37,657 bases of DNA from Candidatus Bathyarchaeota archaeon (lineage in GTDB: Archaea; Thermoproteota; Bathyarchaeia; TCS64), in the NCBI GenBank assembly GCA_017883585.1, contig JADGNG010000063.1:1-37657 (forward strand), in the 5' to 3' direction. The notes beneath the pieces were generated by a model. The model was not told the origin of the DNA, ran no database searches, and saw nothing but the letters and a program-made list of their open reading frames with translations. Each line of letters opens with the position of its first letter. The first letter of the stretch is position 1. A program made the translations under genes and the position numbers. Shown here one piece after another: positions 1 through 7,883 of this stretch.

Positions 1-737
1 ACACTGACTCGATCGACGAGGACCGCAGTCTCGAGAACATCATCGATCTCGGTCGTAAGATTGATGAGGTCAGACCAGAGGACTTCATGATGCTCAAGAG
101 GAAGAAGAAGAACCGTAGCATCGTATACATCCAGGACATCAGCAACACGATGTTCTACGACTTCGAGGGCATAAACTCGGTTAATTACAGCATCCTGAGC
201 CTCATACCTCTCATGTGGGGGCTACGCAACGACAAGTGGAGCCTCATACTCTACGAGAGTAACAGCCACATCATCAAGGACTTGAGCGACGAGATGGACC
301 TCGAGCCCATTCTGGAGCAACTCCTCGACATGATCACGATGACGACGACCCAGATGGAGTTTCGGTTCAGGGGTACGGTTGACGGCTCCACTTGGGGAGG
401 CACTGTCCCGAATAAGAGTATACAGTGGGCCTACGACCAGCTTACCGAGGCCTCCGAGAGGAGTGATAGGATTTGCTTCTACTTCAGCGACTTCGTCCTC
501 ACCGACCCAACCAAGGACGATGAAGAAAACAGGAAGAACTACGAAGTGATCCGCAACATGCTTGACGATGGCATCAGGGTCTTCGCGGGGATAAGCCCCC
601 TCGCTCACAAGGAAATATTCAGGCCGTACACGGCATCTGCTATCGATAAGCTCAGGAAGATGGGAGTGCCAATGGCTGACACTTACGTTCCAAGTGAATT
701 CTTAGAGAAGGCGCACACATTCTTAGACGAGGTTTAA
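1..737 (+). CDS. VWA domain protein, C-terminal part (5' end outside window)
   Basis: The reading frame is open from the first bases, so the true start lies upstream; the first internal ATG is at 87. The visible part is one von Willebrand factor A domain. A Rossmann strand is followed by the metal-ion-dependent adhesion motif D-I-S-N-T (the usual form is DxSxS/T). A GGT-containing segment (GGTVPNKS) and the strand CFYFSDF could supply the remaining metal ligands. VWA proteins of the CoxE/MoxR-associated type act with AAA+ ATPases in assembling or activating protein complexes, and the absent upstream DNA would be the place to look for such a partner. The domain call rests on the motif order; the CoxE-like subtype is inference. 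The C-terminus ends shortly after the VWA fold with no extra domain. Confidence 0.75.
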   Translation, partial: TDSIDEDRSLENIIDLGRKIDEVRPEDFMMLKRKKKNRSIVYIQDISNTMFYDFEGINSVNYSILSLIPLMWGLRNDKWSLILYESNSHIIKDLSDEMDLEPILEQLLDMITMTTTQMEFRFRGTVDGSTWGGTVPNKSIQWAYDQLTEASERSDRICFYFSDFVLTDPTKDDEENRKNYEVIRNMLDDGIRVFAGISPLAHKEIFRPYTASAIDKLRKMGVPMADTYVPSEFLEKAHTFLDEV

Positions 738-825
738 TCTCTAATCCTCGCTTAATCTGAGAACAATCATTTTAATTCGCCGCGGCGTCGCCGTCAATGT
801 TGCTCTCTATTGAAATAAATAACTA

Positions 826-843
826 TTCGTTTGTTTTTAATTG
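826..843 (+). terminator. T-rich terminator candidate after the VWA gene
   Basis: A T-rich run (T3-G-T5) at 830-838 lies about 95 bp after the VWA stop codon. Archaeal RNA polymerase terminates at oligo-T without needing a hairpin. The 150-bp gap between the two convergent genes otherwise shows nothing I recognise. Confidence 0.3.
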
Positions 844-887
844 TTAGGGGGTTATCCTCGCTTTGCAGCGAAATGGCATTCCAACGG

Positions 888-1574
888 CTAAGGCTTCGGG
901 GATATTACGCAGGTGAATCCGCCGAGTTGACTTAGTCGTACTGATGCCGCGTTTGTTGGCTTCAAGATGGTCATCGAAGCGCCGAGGTTTCTTGATATTT
1001 GCATGAGGCTTTGGAACCGTCGGTTCCTTCGGTTTCTAACGTCGAACTCCTCGGTTATCAAGACCACGATTGGTTTTCTTTCAGCGTTCAGCGCAGCGGA
1101 GAGCTCCTCTATGGTGTAAAGCACGTTATTCTCCCTCAGCGCCTTTTCCAGGAGATTTAGTAGCTTTTCACCGGCTTCCTCAGAGGCTTCCTGTACGGTT
1201 TCTTGGATCTTGTTTGCCCTTATGAGTTGAGTCACTTCATTGGCTGTACTCGCTCTCCCTGCTAGTTGCCTGATTGTGGCTCTGTCCTTTAGCCACTTGT
1301 GGTGCTTGGTTATATGCTCCATAAGACGCGGGGTGTGCTGGGTTCTATCCTCCGATGTGATGATTACCCCGGTAAAGCCCTCTAGCAGCATGGCCCTGAT
1401 GGACTCTACGATCTCCTCATGGAACTTGTAAGTGGATTTTTCGTCATTACCAATTCTTGTTATAACTTTTGAGGGCTTCACAGACTCACTGTAGATGGTC
1501 CAAAAATGTGCTGCTTTCTCATCTAGGCCTATGAGTATCGAGGTCGGGTACCCGCGTCGGCCTCGTCTAGACAT
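888..1574 (-). CDS. Stand-alone Pelota/eRF1-like protein (domains 2-3 only)
   Basis: This 228-residue protein resembles the central and C-terminal domains of the Pelota/aRF1 family. The N-terminal half begins with strand ILIGLDEKAAHFW and contains GFTGVIITSED, as in domain 2. The C-terminal half has VLYTIEELSAALN, an IVVLITEEF strand and LGASMTILKP...LSQLGGFTCVIS, matching the domain 3 pattern in which a YGxxEVxxAL helix is followed by a GAKV-type strand and an LGGI-type ending. I see neither a GGQ peptide-release motif nor the N-terminal codon-recognition or Sm-like domain, so it is shorter than true aRF1 (about 400 residues) or Pelota (about 350). It may act in ribosome rescue or peptidyl-tRNA handling, but that is inference. 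The gene follows the amidohydrolase with one base between them, so the two are almost certainly cotranscribed. Start ATG at 1572-1574. Confidence 0.6.
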   Translation of the reverse strand: MSRRGRRGYPTSILIGLDEKAAHFWTIYSESVKPSKVITRIGNDEKSTYKFHEEIVESIRAMLLEGFTGVIITSEDRTQHTPRLMEHITKHHKWLKDRATIRQLAGRASTANEVTQLIRANKIQETVQEASEEAGEKLLNLLEKALRENNVLYTIEELSAALNAERKPIVVLITEEFDVRNRRNRRFQSLMQISRNLGASMTILKPTNAASVRLSQLGGFTCVISPKP

Positions 1575-1575
1575 C

Positions 1576-2493
1576 CTATTCCCTCGGCTTGTAGCCAGTC
1601 AGGCGTTTGTGGTTTCCGCTGAATATCTTCTCTATGCCCTCGTCGTTGATGGCGCCGTTCTTCTTTAGGCTCTGGAGGGCGTTGAACTGCTCCTCAAGGA
1701 TGTTGAAACGGAAGCCACGGGGGAAGAAGGTAGAGTCGGTTCCGAATAGTATCTTGTCTGGTCCGCCGGCGCGTAGCGCGTGGCGGAAGACATCCTTTAC
1801 GCTGAGGTCCTCTGGGAGGTACTTGTACCAGATGTTGCTTCCGCTGCTGTCCATGTAGACGTTATCGGCCTGGTACTGCATGAGTAAGACTTCGCGGAAG
1901 AATCCAGCGCCGAAGTGGGCGATTATGAAGCTTATGTCTGGGAAGTCGCGTGCGGGTATCTGTATGTCTATCGGATTACCGCTGCGGAGGTCCGCGTCAT
2001 TGCCGATGCTTACGCCGAAGTGGCAGAAGACGACCATCTTCTGCTTCTGCACCTCCTCATATATTGGGTAGAGTTGCTCACTATAGACGTGTGTGTCCCT
2101 CCAGGTTGATGGGTAGAGCTTGATGCCGTAGAAGCCGTCCTTTGCCGCCTGCCTGATCTTTTTAGGCGCTTCGTGGTCATTGGGCTGGACGTTTAGGTAG
2201 CCAAGGAAGTATCCCGGGTACCTTTTTCGCGCCTCTAGGAACTCTTCGTACGTCTCGGGGCCGATCATGAAGCCCACGCTGCTGACGCCATATCGGTCGA
2301 GCTCGTCGTGCCACTTCTGGGCAGCATCAAAGTTCTCGTCAGGAACATCGATTGTCTTCATGTCTGTGCGTGTCTGCGTCCTCTTTGTGAAGCTGGCCAT
2401 GCTGCGTCCGCGCTGGCTCCATGCCTTGATAGACCCCGCCGTCATGAAGTGCGCGTGCGCGTCGATGACCTCTATGCCAAGCCTTGACTTCAA
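1576..2493 (-). CDS. Amidohydrolase family protein (amidohydrolase_2 type)
   Basis: A 305-residue TIM-barrel metal-dependent hydrolase. The N-terminal HxH metal motif is D-A-H-A-H (H13, H15). Further conserved positions are the strand FCHFGVS (H158), IIAHFGAG (H193) and the terminal catalytic aspartate in ILFGTDS (D253). This set defines the PF04909-like amidohydrolase/decarboxylase group, whose members hydrolyse or decarboxylate many small carboxylic or amide substrates; the substrate cannot be told from sequence. There is no signal peptide, so it should be cytoplasmic. It lies one base upstream of the Pelota-like gene and is transcribed divergently from the DUF362 gene, leaving only 37 bp for both promoters. 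The length is normal for the family. Confidence 0.8.
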   Translation of the reverse strand: MKSRLGIEVIDAHAHFMTAGSIKAWSQRGRSMASFTKRTQTRTDMKTIDVPDENFDAAQKWHDELDRYGVSSVGFMIGPETYEEFLEARKRYPGYFLGYLNVQPNDHEAPKKIRQAAKDGFYGIKLYPSTWRDTHVYSEQLYPIYEEVQKQKMVVFCHFGVSIGNDADLRSGNPIDIQIPARDFPDISFIIAHFGAGFFREVLLMQYQADNVYMDSSGSNIWYKYLPEDLSVKDVFRHALRAGGPDKILFGTDSTFFPRGFRFNILEEQFNALQSLKKNGAINDEGIEKIFSGNHKRLTGYKPRE

Positions 2494-2530
2494 GCCATCA
2501 TGCTCCGATTAGGATGCTTAGGTCTGGTGG

Positions 2531-3760
2531 GTGGATATCAAGCTTCTCGAATCGCTCCGCGCGGGAAGGTTGAAGAGCATCTTATTCGTGGTTACCTTCA
2601 TGCTCTCACTGGTTCCGAATATGGCGAGTAAGGCCCCCGCGTCGACGATCTATGCGGTCGAGGGCGCAAAGGGAAACAATGGTGCCTTAAACACGTTGCT
2701 TGAGCTGATGGACGGCGATGGGCTCAAGTTCTACAAGTCGAGGTATAATGGCCTCATGCAGGGCCCCTCCGGCCTGATCGATCGTGACGATGTTGTGATG
2801 GTGAAGGTGAACAGTCAGTGGGACGAGTGCGGGATGACGAACACCGACCTTGTAAAGGCCCTCGTCGCTGCCATGCTTGCCCATCCAGACGGGTTCAGGG
2901 GCGAGGTCGTAATCGCGGACAACGGGCAGGCCCAGTATGGGAGCTCCGGCCGCGGCGGTAGCTTCGACTACCCCGTCAACAACGCCGAGGACAGAAGGCA
3001 GTCAATGAAGCGCGTCGCCGACTCTTTCGGAGGCGCGGGGCGTGTCTCGACCTACCTCTGGGACACGATCACCGAGAACGAGGTTGAGGAGTACTCGGAG
3101 GGGGATGACAAGGACGGGTACGTAGTTGCCAAGGCCGCAGACCCCCTCACCGGAGTGCTGCCAAGCTACCCTAAGTTCAAGACGACGCATGGAACTCGCA
3201 TCAGCTTCAATAGGGGGGTCTGGGACCCGGTGAGAAAAGCGTACGAGGGGGGCCGCCTCAAGGTCCTGAACACGCCCGTTCTCAAGTCCCACTTCATCTT
3301 CGGAGTCACCGGGGCTATTAAGCACTACATGGGTGTGCCAAGCGACAAATTAACATCGGCCAAGGGATATCGAACCCACCCAACCGTCGGGAAAGGCGGT
3401 ATGGGCACACTCATGGCTGAGACTCGGGTGCCGACTCTCAACATAATCGACGCCATACACGTGAACTGCAAACCGGGGACTGGTCCTATGACACCTTTCG
3501 ATAGCGCAACCTATGCTGGTGTAATCGCCGCTAGCACGGACCCGGTCGCCATCGACTATTGGGCCTCGAAGAACATCCTCTGCAAACTGGGCAAAGAGGT
3601 CTACGATGCGGATGTCTCACTCTTCGACCCCGATAATAAAACGGTGGGCTGCTTCGGTGACTGGCTAAGGCTTGCTGCAGCGGAGTTGAACAACGCAGGA
3701 CACACATTCACCTACGACGAGAAGCGAATTGCCGTGAAGGTGGCGGTGAAGGCCTCCTAA
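2531..3760 (+). CDS. DUF362 family protein with N-terminal signal or anchor
   Basis: A 409-residue protein beginning at GTG. Residues about 16-33 form a hydrophobic stretch (SILFVVTFMLSLVPNMAS) after positive residues, typical of a signal peptide or N-terminal membrane anchor, so the body is probably outside the cytoplasmic membrane. The body matches the DUF362 pattern: VMVKVNSQWD near the start, the segment VVIADNGQ, later LKSHFIFGVTGAIKHYMG and the C-terminal block STDPVAIDYWASK. DUF362 has no settled biochemical function; some relatives carry iron-sulfur domains, but I see no ferredoxin cysteine motif here. It stands alone between the amidohydrolase and a tRNA gene. Confidence 0.7.
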   Translation: MDIKLLESLRAGRLKSILFVVTFMLSLVPNMASKAPASTIYAVEGAKGNNGALNTLLELMDGDGLKFYKSRYNGLMQGPSGLIDRDDVVMVKVNSQWDECGMTNTDLVKALVAAMLAHPDGFRGEVVIADNGQAQYGSSGRGGSFDYPVNNAEDRRQSMKRVADSFGGAGRVSTYLWDTITENEVEEYSEGDDKDGYVVAKAADPLTGVLPSYPKFKTTHGTRISFNRGVWDPVRKAYEGGRLKVLNTPVLKSHFIFGVTGAIKHYMGVPSDKLTSAKGYRTHPTVGKGGMGTLMAETRVPTLNIIDAIHVNCKPGTGPMTPFDSATYAGVIAASTDPVAIDYWASKNILCKLGKEVYDADVSLFDPDNKTVGCFGDWLRLAAAELNNAGHTFTYDEKRIAVKVAVKAS

Positions 3761-3878
3761 AGCCTCTGCGCTATCTCAGGGATAGTCAGTAGTTCTACGA
3801 GTCTCTTTATAGTCTAGTTGGGGCTGATTTCTAAGCATCGCGCGCGCACGGTGTGTGTCGTGGGTTGGTACAATTATT

Positions 3879-3953
3879 TGGTGCGACCGCCGGGATTTGA
3901 ACCCGGGTTACTGGCTTGGAAGGCCAGAATCCTAACCACTAGACTACAGTCGC
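3879..3953 (-). tRNA. tRNA-Gly (anticodon UCC), CCA encoded
   Basis: Read on the minus strand, the cloverleaf folds well. The acceptor 5' strand GCGACTG pairs with 3' CGGTCGC, followed by discriminator A and an encoded CCA. The anticodon arm is CTGGC-CTTCCAA-GCCAG, giving anticodon TCC, which reads GGA glycine codons. The T-arm is CCGGG-TTCAAAT-CCCGG. No intron is seen. It lies between DUF362 and the GyrI-like gene. Confidence 0.95.
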
Positions 3954-3986
3954 CCGGGAAATGAGTTATGGGGGTCGTTAAAATGC

Positions 3987-4466
3987 TTAGCCCTCGATGG
4001 GGATGAGGATCTCGGTTGTCCAGACCTCTTGGGCGTCCTCGTCGATGAAGCTACCATCGCTGAGACCGAATGTGTCGGGTTGGTAGACTGCTTCCATGTG
4101 GCAGAAGTGGTGTGTGGCGGGCTTTAGGCCGCGCTGCTGTAGGTGCTTCTGGAGTTCCTCGTAGTAGTACTCGAATGGGTGGTTGGCGCCTGAGTAGACT
4201 ATGAAGCCGGCTCTGAGTTCGGGCAGCTTCTTCGTCTTGAGGCCGGGGACGTCCTTGTCGATGGGGACGAGCACATCCCTCCTGCAGCCCTGCTTGTCCT
4301 TGGGGTCGTAGTAGATGATCATTGTTGGGTCGCTGACCCTCGCGCCTTTCTCGTGGGCCTCGGCGTTGAGTTTGGCGAATGTCTCGGCCTCGTTTTCGCC
4401 GGGTTTTAGTTCATGGTAGGCGACGAGCTGGTTGTTGAGGGTCTTGACGCCTATCTTTACTATCAT
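3987..4466 (-). CDS. GyrI-like / effector-binding domain protein
   Basis: A 159-residue protein with the layout of the GyrI-like small-molecule-binding (SHS2/AraC effector-binding) fold. Two repeats are visible: an N-terminal strand (MIVKIGVKTLNNQ) then a helix (AETFAKLNAEAHEKGA) and a YYDP strand, and a second unit with AGFIVYSGANHPFEYYYEELQKHLQQRGL and closing strand EVWTTEILIPI. No DNA-binding domain is attached, so it is probably a free ligand-binding protein. A TATA-like box about 26 bp upstream of the ATG suggests a leaderless transcript. Confidence 0.6.
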   Translation of the reverse strand: MIVKIGVKTLNNQLVAYHELKPGENEAETFAKLNAEAHEKGARVSDPTMIIYYDPKDKQGCRRDVLVPIDKDVPGLKTKKLPELRAGFIVYSGANHPFEYYYEELQKHLQQRGLKPATHHFCHMEAVYQPDTFGLSDGSFIDEDAQEVWTTEILIPIEG

Positions 4467-4489
4467 CGGCTCCCTACGGGGGATGGGGG

Positions 4490-4499
4490 CTTAAAACGG
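4490..4499 (-). promoter_or_regulatory. TATA box for the GyrI-like gene
   Basis: The minus-strand sequence CCGTTTTAAG is centred about 26 bp before the ATG at 4466. This spacing places transcription initiation at or next to the start codon, the arrangement of a leaderless archaeal mRNA. Confidence 0.5.
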
Positions 4500-4684
4500 T
4501 TGTGCGTGTGTTCTGGTGTCTGCGGGTGGGTGTCTGCGTTGATCGCTTTAAGCATCAAGCACTTTGTTTTGGGGTGTGTTAAGCCGCGTGTGGGTGAGGT
4601 GATGATTTGTGTTATTTTTCAGTTGGTTTTCTGGCTGTTTGCGGGTAATAAGGGGTGGTGATAGTGGGTATTTCATCGATAGTG

Positions 4685-5650
4685 CTAGGCGTAGAGGTTT
4701 ATGGGCTTCTCCAGCCGGCTGAGGAGGACTATATTGCTCTCGTACTGCTCGTCTATTGCGGAGTAGCCGGTCTCTTCTGAGAGCTTCGCGGCGAAGGCCT
4801 TGATCTGTTCAAAGCTCGCCATCTCCTCGTAGGCGAAGCGCTGGCGGGCGAAGCCGACGCTCATAGCGCCCTTGGGCTCGATATAGGTGGGTTCTGCCCG
4901 GAGGGCGAGTTTTGCGTAGCCGGGGATATTATTCATGTTTAGCTTGGGGACTAGTGTCTGGCGGAGGACGGTGGGGCAGCGGAAGCTGTGGAGGAGGTCG
5001 AGGGTCTCAATCACCTTCGCCCAGGCGCCGGGGATCATGGGGCGGCACGTGGCCGCGTAGGTCTCCTCGTCGGGGGCGCAGAGGCTGACGTATAGCTGGC
5101 TGGGTTCCGTTCCAAGGCTTCTTAGGGCTTCGGGGTCAGTGCCGTTTGTGACTATGAATATGGTGCGGAAGCCGTGGTTTTTGAAGCTCTGGACGAGGTC
5201 GTCGAGGCGGTCGTAGAGCGTGGGCTCTCCCTCGAGGCTTATGGCTGCGTGGACGGGCTCAAGTGCCTCCTTGAGGAACTGATCGGAGACCTTCGGGTTT
5301 CCACCCCAACCGTAGATGAGCTTTCGGTGAGCAGCTATGGCGCCCTCGACTATCGCGTCGGGGTCGTCCCCATCATTGATGGGCTGTGTCTGCTCCCAGC
5401 CTACGCCGAGGGTCTCCGGCGTAGCGCGCCAGCAGAAGACGCAGCTCTGGGTGCAGTGGCCGAGACTCGGCGTCATCTGCAGGCAGCGGTGGGTCGGAAT
5501 GCCGTAGAATCGCTGCTTGTAGCAATGCTCAGCTCCGCCGGTGCGTAGGGCTTTCCCCACCCATGTGCACGTCTTCACGGCGCTGTGGTCCCCGACCAGC
5601 CTGTAACGCTGCCTCACATATCGTGACCGAAGCTCTTCTGGGACGCTCAC
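4685..5650 (-). CDS. taw1: tRNA 4-demethylwyosine synthase (TYW1/Taw1), radical SAM
   Basis: A 321-residue radical SAM enzyme that converts N1-methylguanosine-37 of tRNA-Phe to the tricyclic 4-demethylwyosine, using pyruvate as carbon donor. The radical SAM cluster motif is C66-TQS-C70-VF-C73. Three more cysteines, C28, C43 and C56, match the second 4Fe-4S cluster of archaeal Taw1. Other family blocks are the leading CTWVGKAL, HRCLQMTPS just before the radical SAM motif, and the SLEGEPTLY strand. It lacks the flavodoxin domain of eukaryotic TYW1, as is normal for archaea. GTG start. It is divergent from the broken lyase gene across a 54-bp promoter region. Confidence 0.93.
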   Translation of the reverse strand: MSVPEELRSRYVRQRYRLVGDHSAVKTCTWVGKALRTGGAEHCYKQRFYGIPTHRCLQMTPSLGHCTQSCVFCWRATPETLGVGWEQTQPINDGDDPDAIVEGAIAAHRKLIYGWGGNPKVSDQFLKEALEPVHAAISLEGEPTLYDRLDDLVQSFKNHGFRTIFIVTNGTDPEALRSLGTEPSQLYVSLCAPDEETYAATCRPMIPGAWAKVIETLDLLHSFRCPTVLRQTLVPKLNMNNIPGYAKLALRAEPTYIEPKGAMSVGFARQRFAYEEMASFEQIKAFAAKLSEETGYSAIDEQYESNIVLLSRLEKPINLYA

Positions 5651-5672
5651 AAGCCTAGAATCGGGTGAGGCT

Positions 5673-5682
5673 GCTTATATCC
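5673..5682 (+). promoter_or_regulatory. TATA box for the broken lyase gene
   Basis: GCTTATATCC lies about 26 bp before the ATG at 5705, giving a nearly leaderless start. The core is close to symmetric, so it could also serve the divergent taw1 gene. Confidence 0.45.
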
Positions 5683-5704
5683 AAGTCGAAACAGGTTTGA
5701 AGCC

Positions 5705-6641
5705 ATGAAATCGAGAGCGAAAGTCTTCAGGAAGCTCCTCGAGGGGAATAAATTGTTCATGAGGCTGTGCTCCTACGACGCGTTATCTGCGATTCTCATC
5801 GAGCAGGCGGGTTTCGAGGTCATCGGCACAACTGGGTACGGGATAACCGCGTCCCTAGTGGGGCAGCCGGACATAGGCCTTGTCGGCTATGCAGAGATGC
5901 AGGAGCGGAGCCGGACGATAGTTAACATCGTGGGGCTCCCGGTAGACGTTGATGTGGATACGGGTTACGGAAATGCGATGAACGTTTACTGGACTGTGCA
6001 GAACTTCTCACAGGTGGGCGCAGCCGGTGTGAGGGTCGAGGATCAGAAGTGGCCGAAGCGTTGCGGTCACATGGCGGGGAAGAGCATAGTCTCCAGTGAC
6101 GAGATGCTTGGAAAGATCAGGGCGGCTGTGAAGGCGTGCGACGAGGAGGAACCCGAAATGATAATCGGCGCGAGGACCGATGCCCGCTCCATCGCAAGCT
6201 TCGAGGAGACCGTGAAGCGGGCTGAGTCCTACGCCAAGGCCGGCGCTGACTACGTTTACGTCGAGGCCCCCAGAGTCTCGACGAAGTGGGGAAGCTTGTG
6301 AAGAGAATACCGGCACCCCTCGCCTTCAACATAATCCCCGGTGCGAAGACGCCTCCATTCAAAATAGAAGATCTAGAGGCACGCGGCGTGAGGTACCTAA
6401 CATACCATGACCTGCCTCTACCCGGCTACAAAGGCGATGCAGGAGGCCCTAAAGGAACTGAGGACAACCCACAATCTTGACAAGATCGCATCCATGGGTG
6501 TTAGTTGGGGAGTTCAACGAGATAGTCGGTCACACTCTGTGGAGAAGGCTTGAGCTGGAGACCCTCAGCGCGGCGGAGCTTGAGGTGAAGTACGGGACCT
6601 CGAATCTTGAAGAGATAACGCGGAAGGAGACCGAGGCGTGA
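5705..6641 (+). pseudogene. Isocitrate lyase / PEP mutase family protein, three frameshifts
   Basis: The first 190 residues are a clear member of the isocitrate lyase/PEP mutase superfamily (2-methylisocitrate lyase, oxaloacetate decarboxylase and relatives). They contain LCSYDALSAILIEQAGF, the metal-binding block VDVDTGYGN, GVRVEDQKWPKRCGH with the catalytic cysteine loop, and IIGARTDARS. The frame is then lost. Near 6268-6275, in a run of five C, one base is missing; the sense frame resumes as QSLDEVGKLVKRIPAPLAFN. Near 6410-6416 a second shift is needed to continue as LYPATKAMQEALKELRTT. Near 6495-6505 a third leads to GEFNEIVGHTLWRR and ends at the TGA at 6639-6641. Repaired, the protein would be about 310 residues, a normal length. 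Either the gene is decaying or this stretch has base-call errors. It converges with the MFS gene 18 bp away. Confidence 0.8.
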
Positions 6642-6659
6642 AGAAGTGGCGGAAGTAGG

Positions 6660-7832
6660 TTACTTAACCTTCACCAATAGTGCGGAACCGAGGCAAAGGG
6701 CGGCGAATAGTGCCATAGAGAGGATGCTCAACGAGTAGGAGCCCGTGGAATCGAGTATCATCCCAGCAAGTGGCTGAGTCGCCGCTATCCCGATGTTCCC
6801 ACATATCCCCATAACGGCGAAGCCCACCCCCGCCTTGCCGGGTCCGAGTATCTCCGAGGGAAGTGTCTGGATGTTTCCCGGCATCATCGCCGAGACGAGG
6901 CCGATGGCCATTATGCCCGCGATCAGTATGATCCCGGATGAGTACGCGGCTGCCACCTCGGTGAGGCAGAGAAGGGCAGCTCCCGCAACGATGAACACCT
7001 TCCTCTTCCCAATCCTATCGGATAGGGTCCCGTAGATGGGTACTGCGAAGAGAGATATCCAGCTCATCAGGCTCGCGTAAAAGCTCGCCTCAACCGGGGT
7101 GAAGCCCTTGTATGTGGTTAGCAGCGTCGGGGCCCACGTGTTGAAGGAGAGTATGGCCCCGTTGAAGAAGAGCCAGATTATCCCCACCTTCCAAACCTCG
7201 GCGTTCTTGAACGCCGACAGGCCGCTGAAGCCACCCCCCCGGGTCGCCATGGGGCCGTCTCTGACGATGAGGACATAGACAGCCGTGGCGACGACGCCGA
7301 TGGCGAGGCTGACGTAGAAAGCGGAGCGCCACCCGTAGGTCACTGCTAGTGTACCCGCCGTCGGGAAGGCAACGATCGTGGCTATCGGCATGCTGATCGT
7401 GAATATGCCCATCGCCCTGCCGAGCTCCTCCCTGTTGAACCACTGAGGCACGATGGCCGGAGTCACAATGAGTATCAGGGATCCGCCGATACCCAGTATG
7501 AGTCTAGCGATCAGAAGTGCCGTGAATGAGTTCGCCGTAGCCGTCATGAATGAACTTATAACAACACAGACGAGGGCGACGCCGCCCGTGACGCGTGCAC
7601 CATACCTCTCCATCGCGATACTCACGGGGATGCTCAAGATGATCCCTGGGAGGAGAACGAATGACATGAGGAGCCCCGCCTCAGCGTTGCTTACCCCAAA
7701 CTCCTGAACTATCGCGGTCATCAGCGGCGGCACCACTTGGAACCCGAAGGCGTAGGCGACAAAGGCTAGGAGGGAGGATAGTAGAACCGCCCACTTGAGA
7801 CGCTGAGAAACCGCGGCGGAAGTGACGACCAT
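6660..7832 (-). CDS. Major facilitator superfamily transporter
   Basis: A 390-residue integral membrane protein with about 12 hydrophobic helices in two six-helix halves, the MFS design. The loop between helices 2 and 3 carries a version of the MFS signature (SIAMERYGARVTGG), and its echo in the second half is PIYGTLSDRIGKRKVF. The start region (AYAFGFQVVPPLMTAIVQEFGVSNAEAGLL) is typical of the cyanate/nitrate/organic anion branch. The substrate is unknown. The organic-acid-type lyase gene next to it, convergent and broken, is at most a weak hint of a carboxylate substrate. No leader peptide is expected. Confidence 0.85.
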   Translation of the reverse strand: MVVTSAAVSQRLKWAVLLSSLLAFVAYAFGFQVVPPLMTAIVQEFGVSNAEAGLLMSFVLLPGIILSIPVSIAMERYGARVTGGVALVCVVISSFMTATANSFTALLIARLILGIGGSLILIVTPAIVPQWFNREELGRAMGIFTISMPIATIVAFPTAGTLAVTYGWRSAFYVSLAIGVVATAVYVLIVRDGPMATRGGGFSGLSAFKNAEVWKVGIIWLFFNGAILSFNTWAPTLLTTYKGFTPVEASFYASLMSWISLFAVPIYGTLSDRIGKRKVFIVAGAALLCLTEVAAAYSSGIILIAGIMAIGLVSAMMPGNIQTLPSEILGPGKAGVGFAVMGICGNIGIAATQPLAGMILDSTGSYSLSILSMALFAALCLGSALLVKVK

Positions 7833-7883
7833 GCCCTACCAACGACGCGTCAAAAATTAGAACCCTTCTAAAAAGTGGCGGGG

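Noticed and set aside
4602-4661. Tiny hydrophobic frame (19 codons) after a GGTGAGGTG stretch
   Set aside because: It lies in the G/T-rich spacer, where such hydrophobic frames are expected from composition; no promoter or family supports it.
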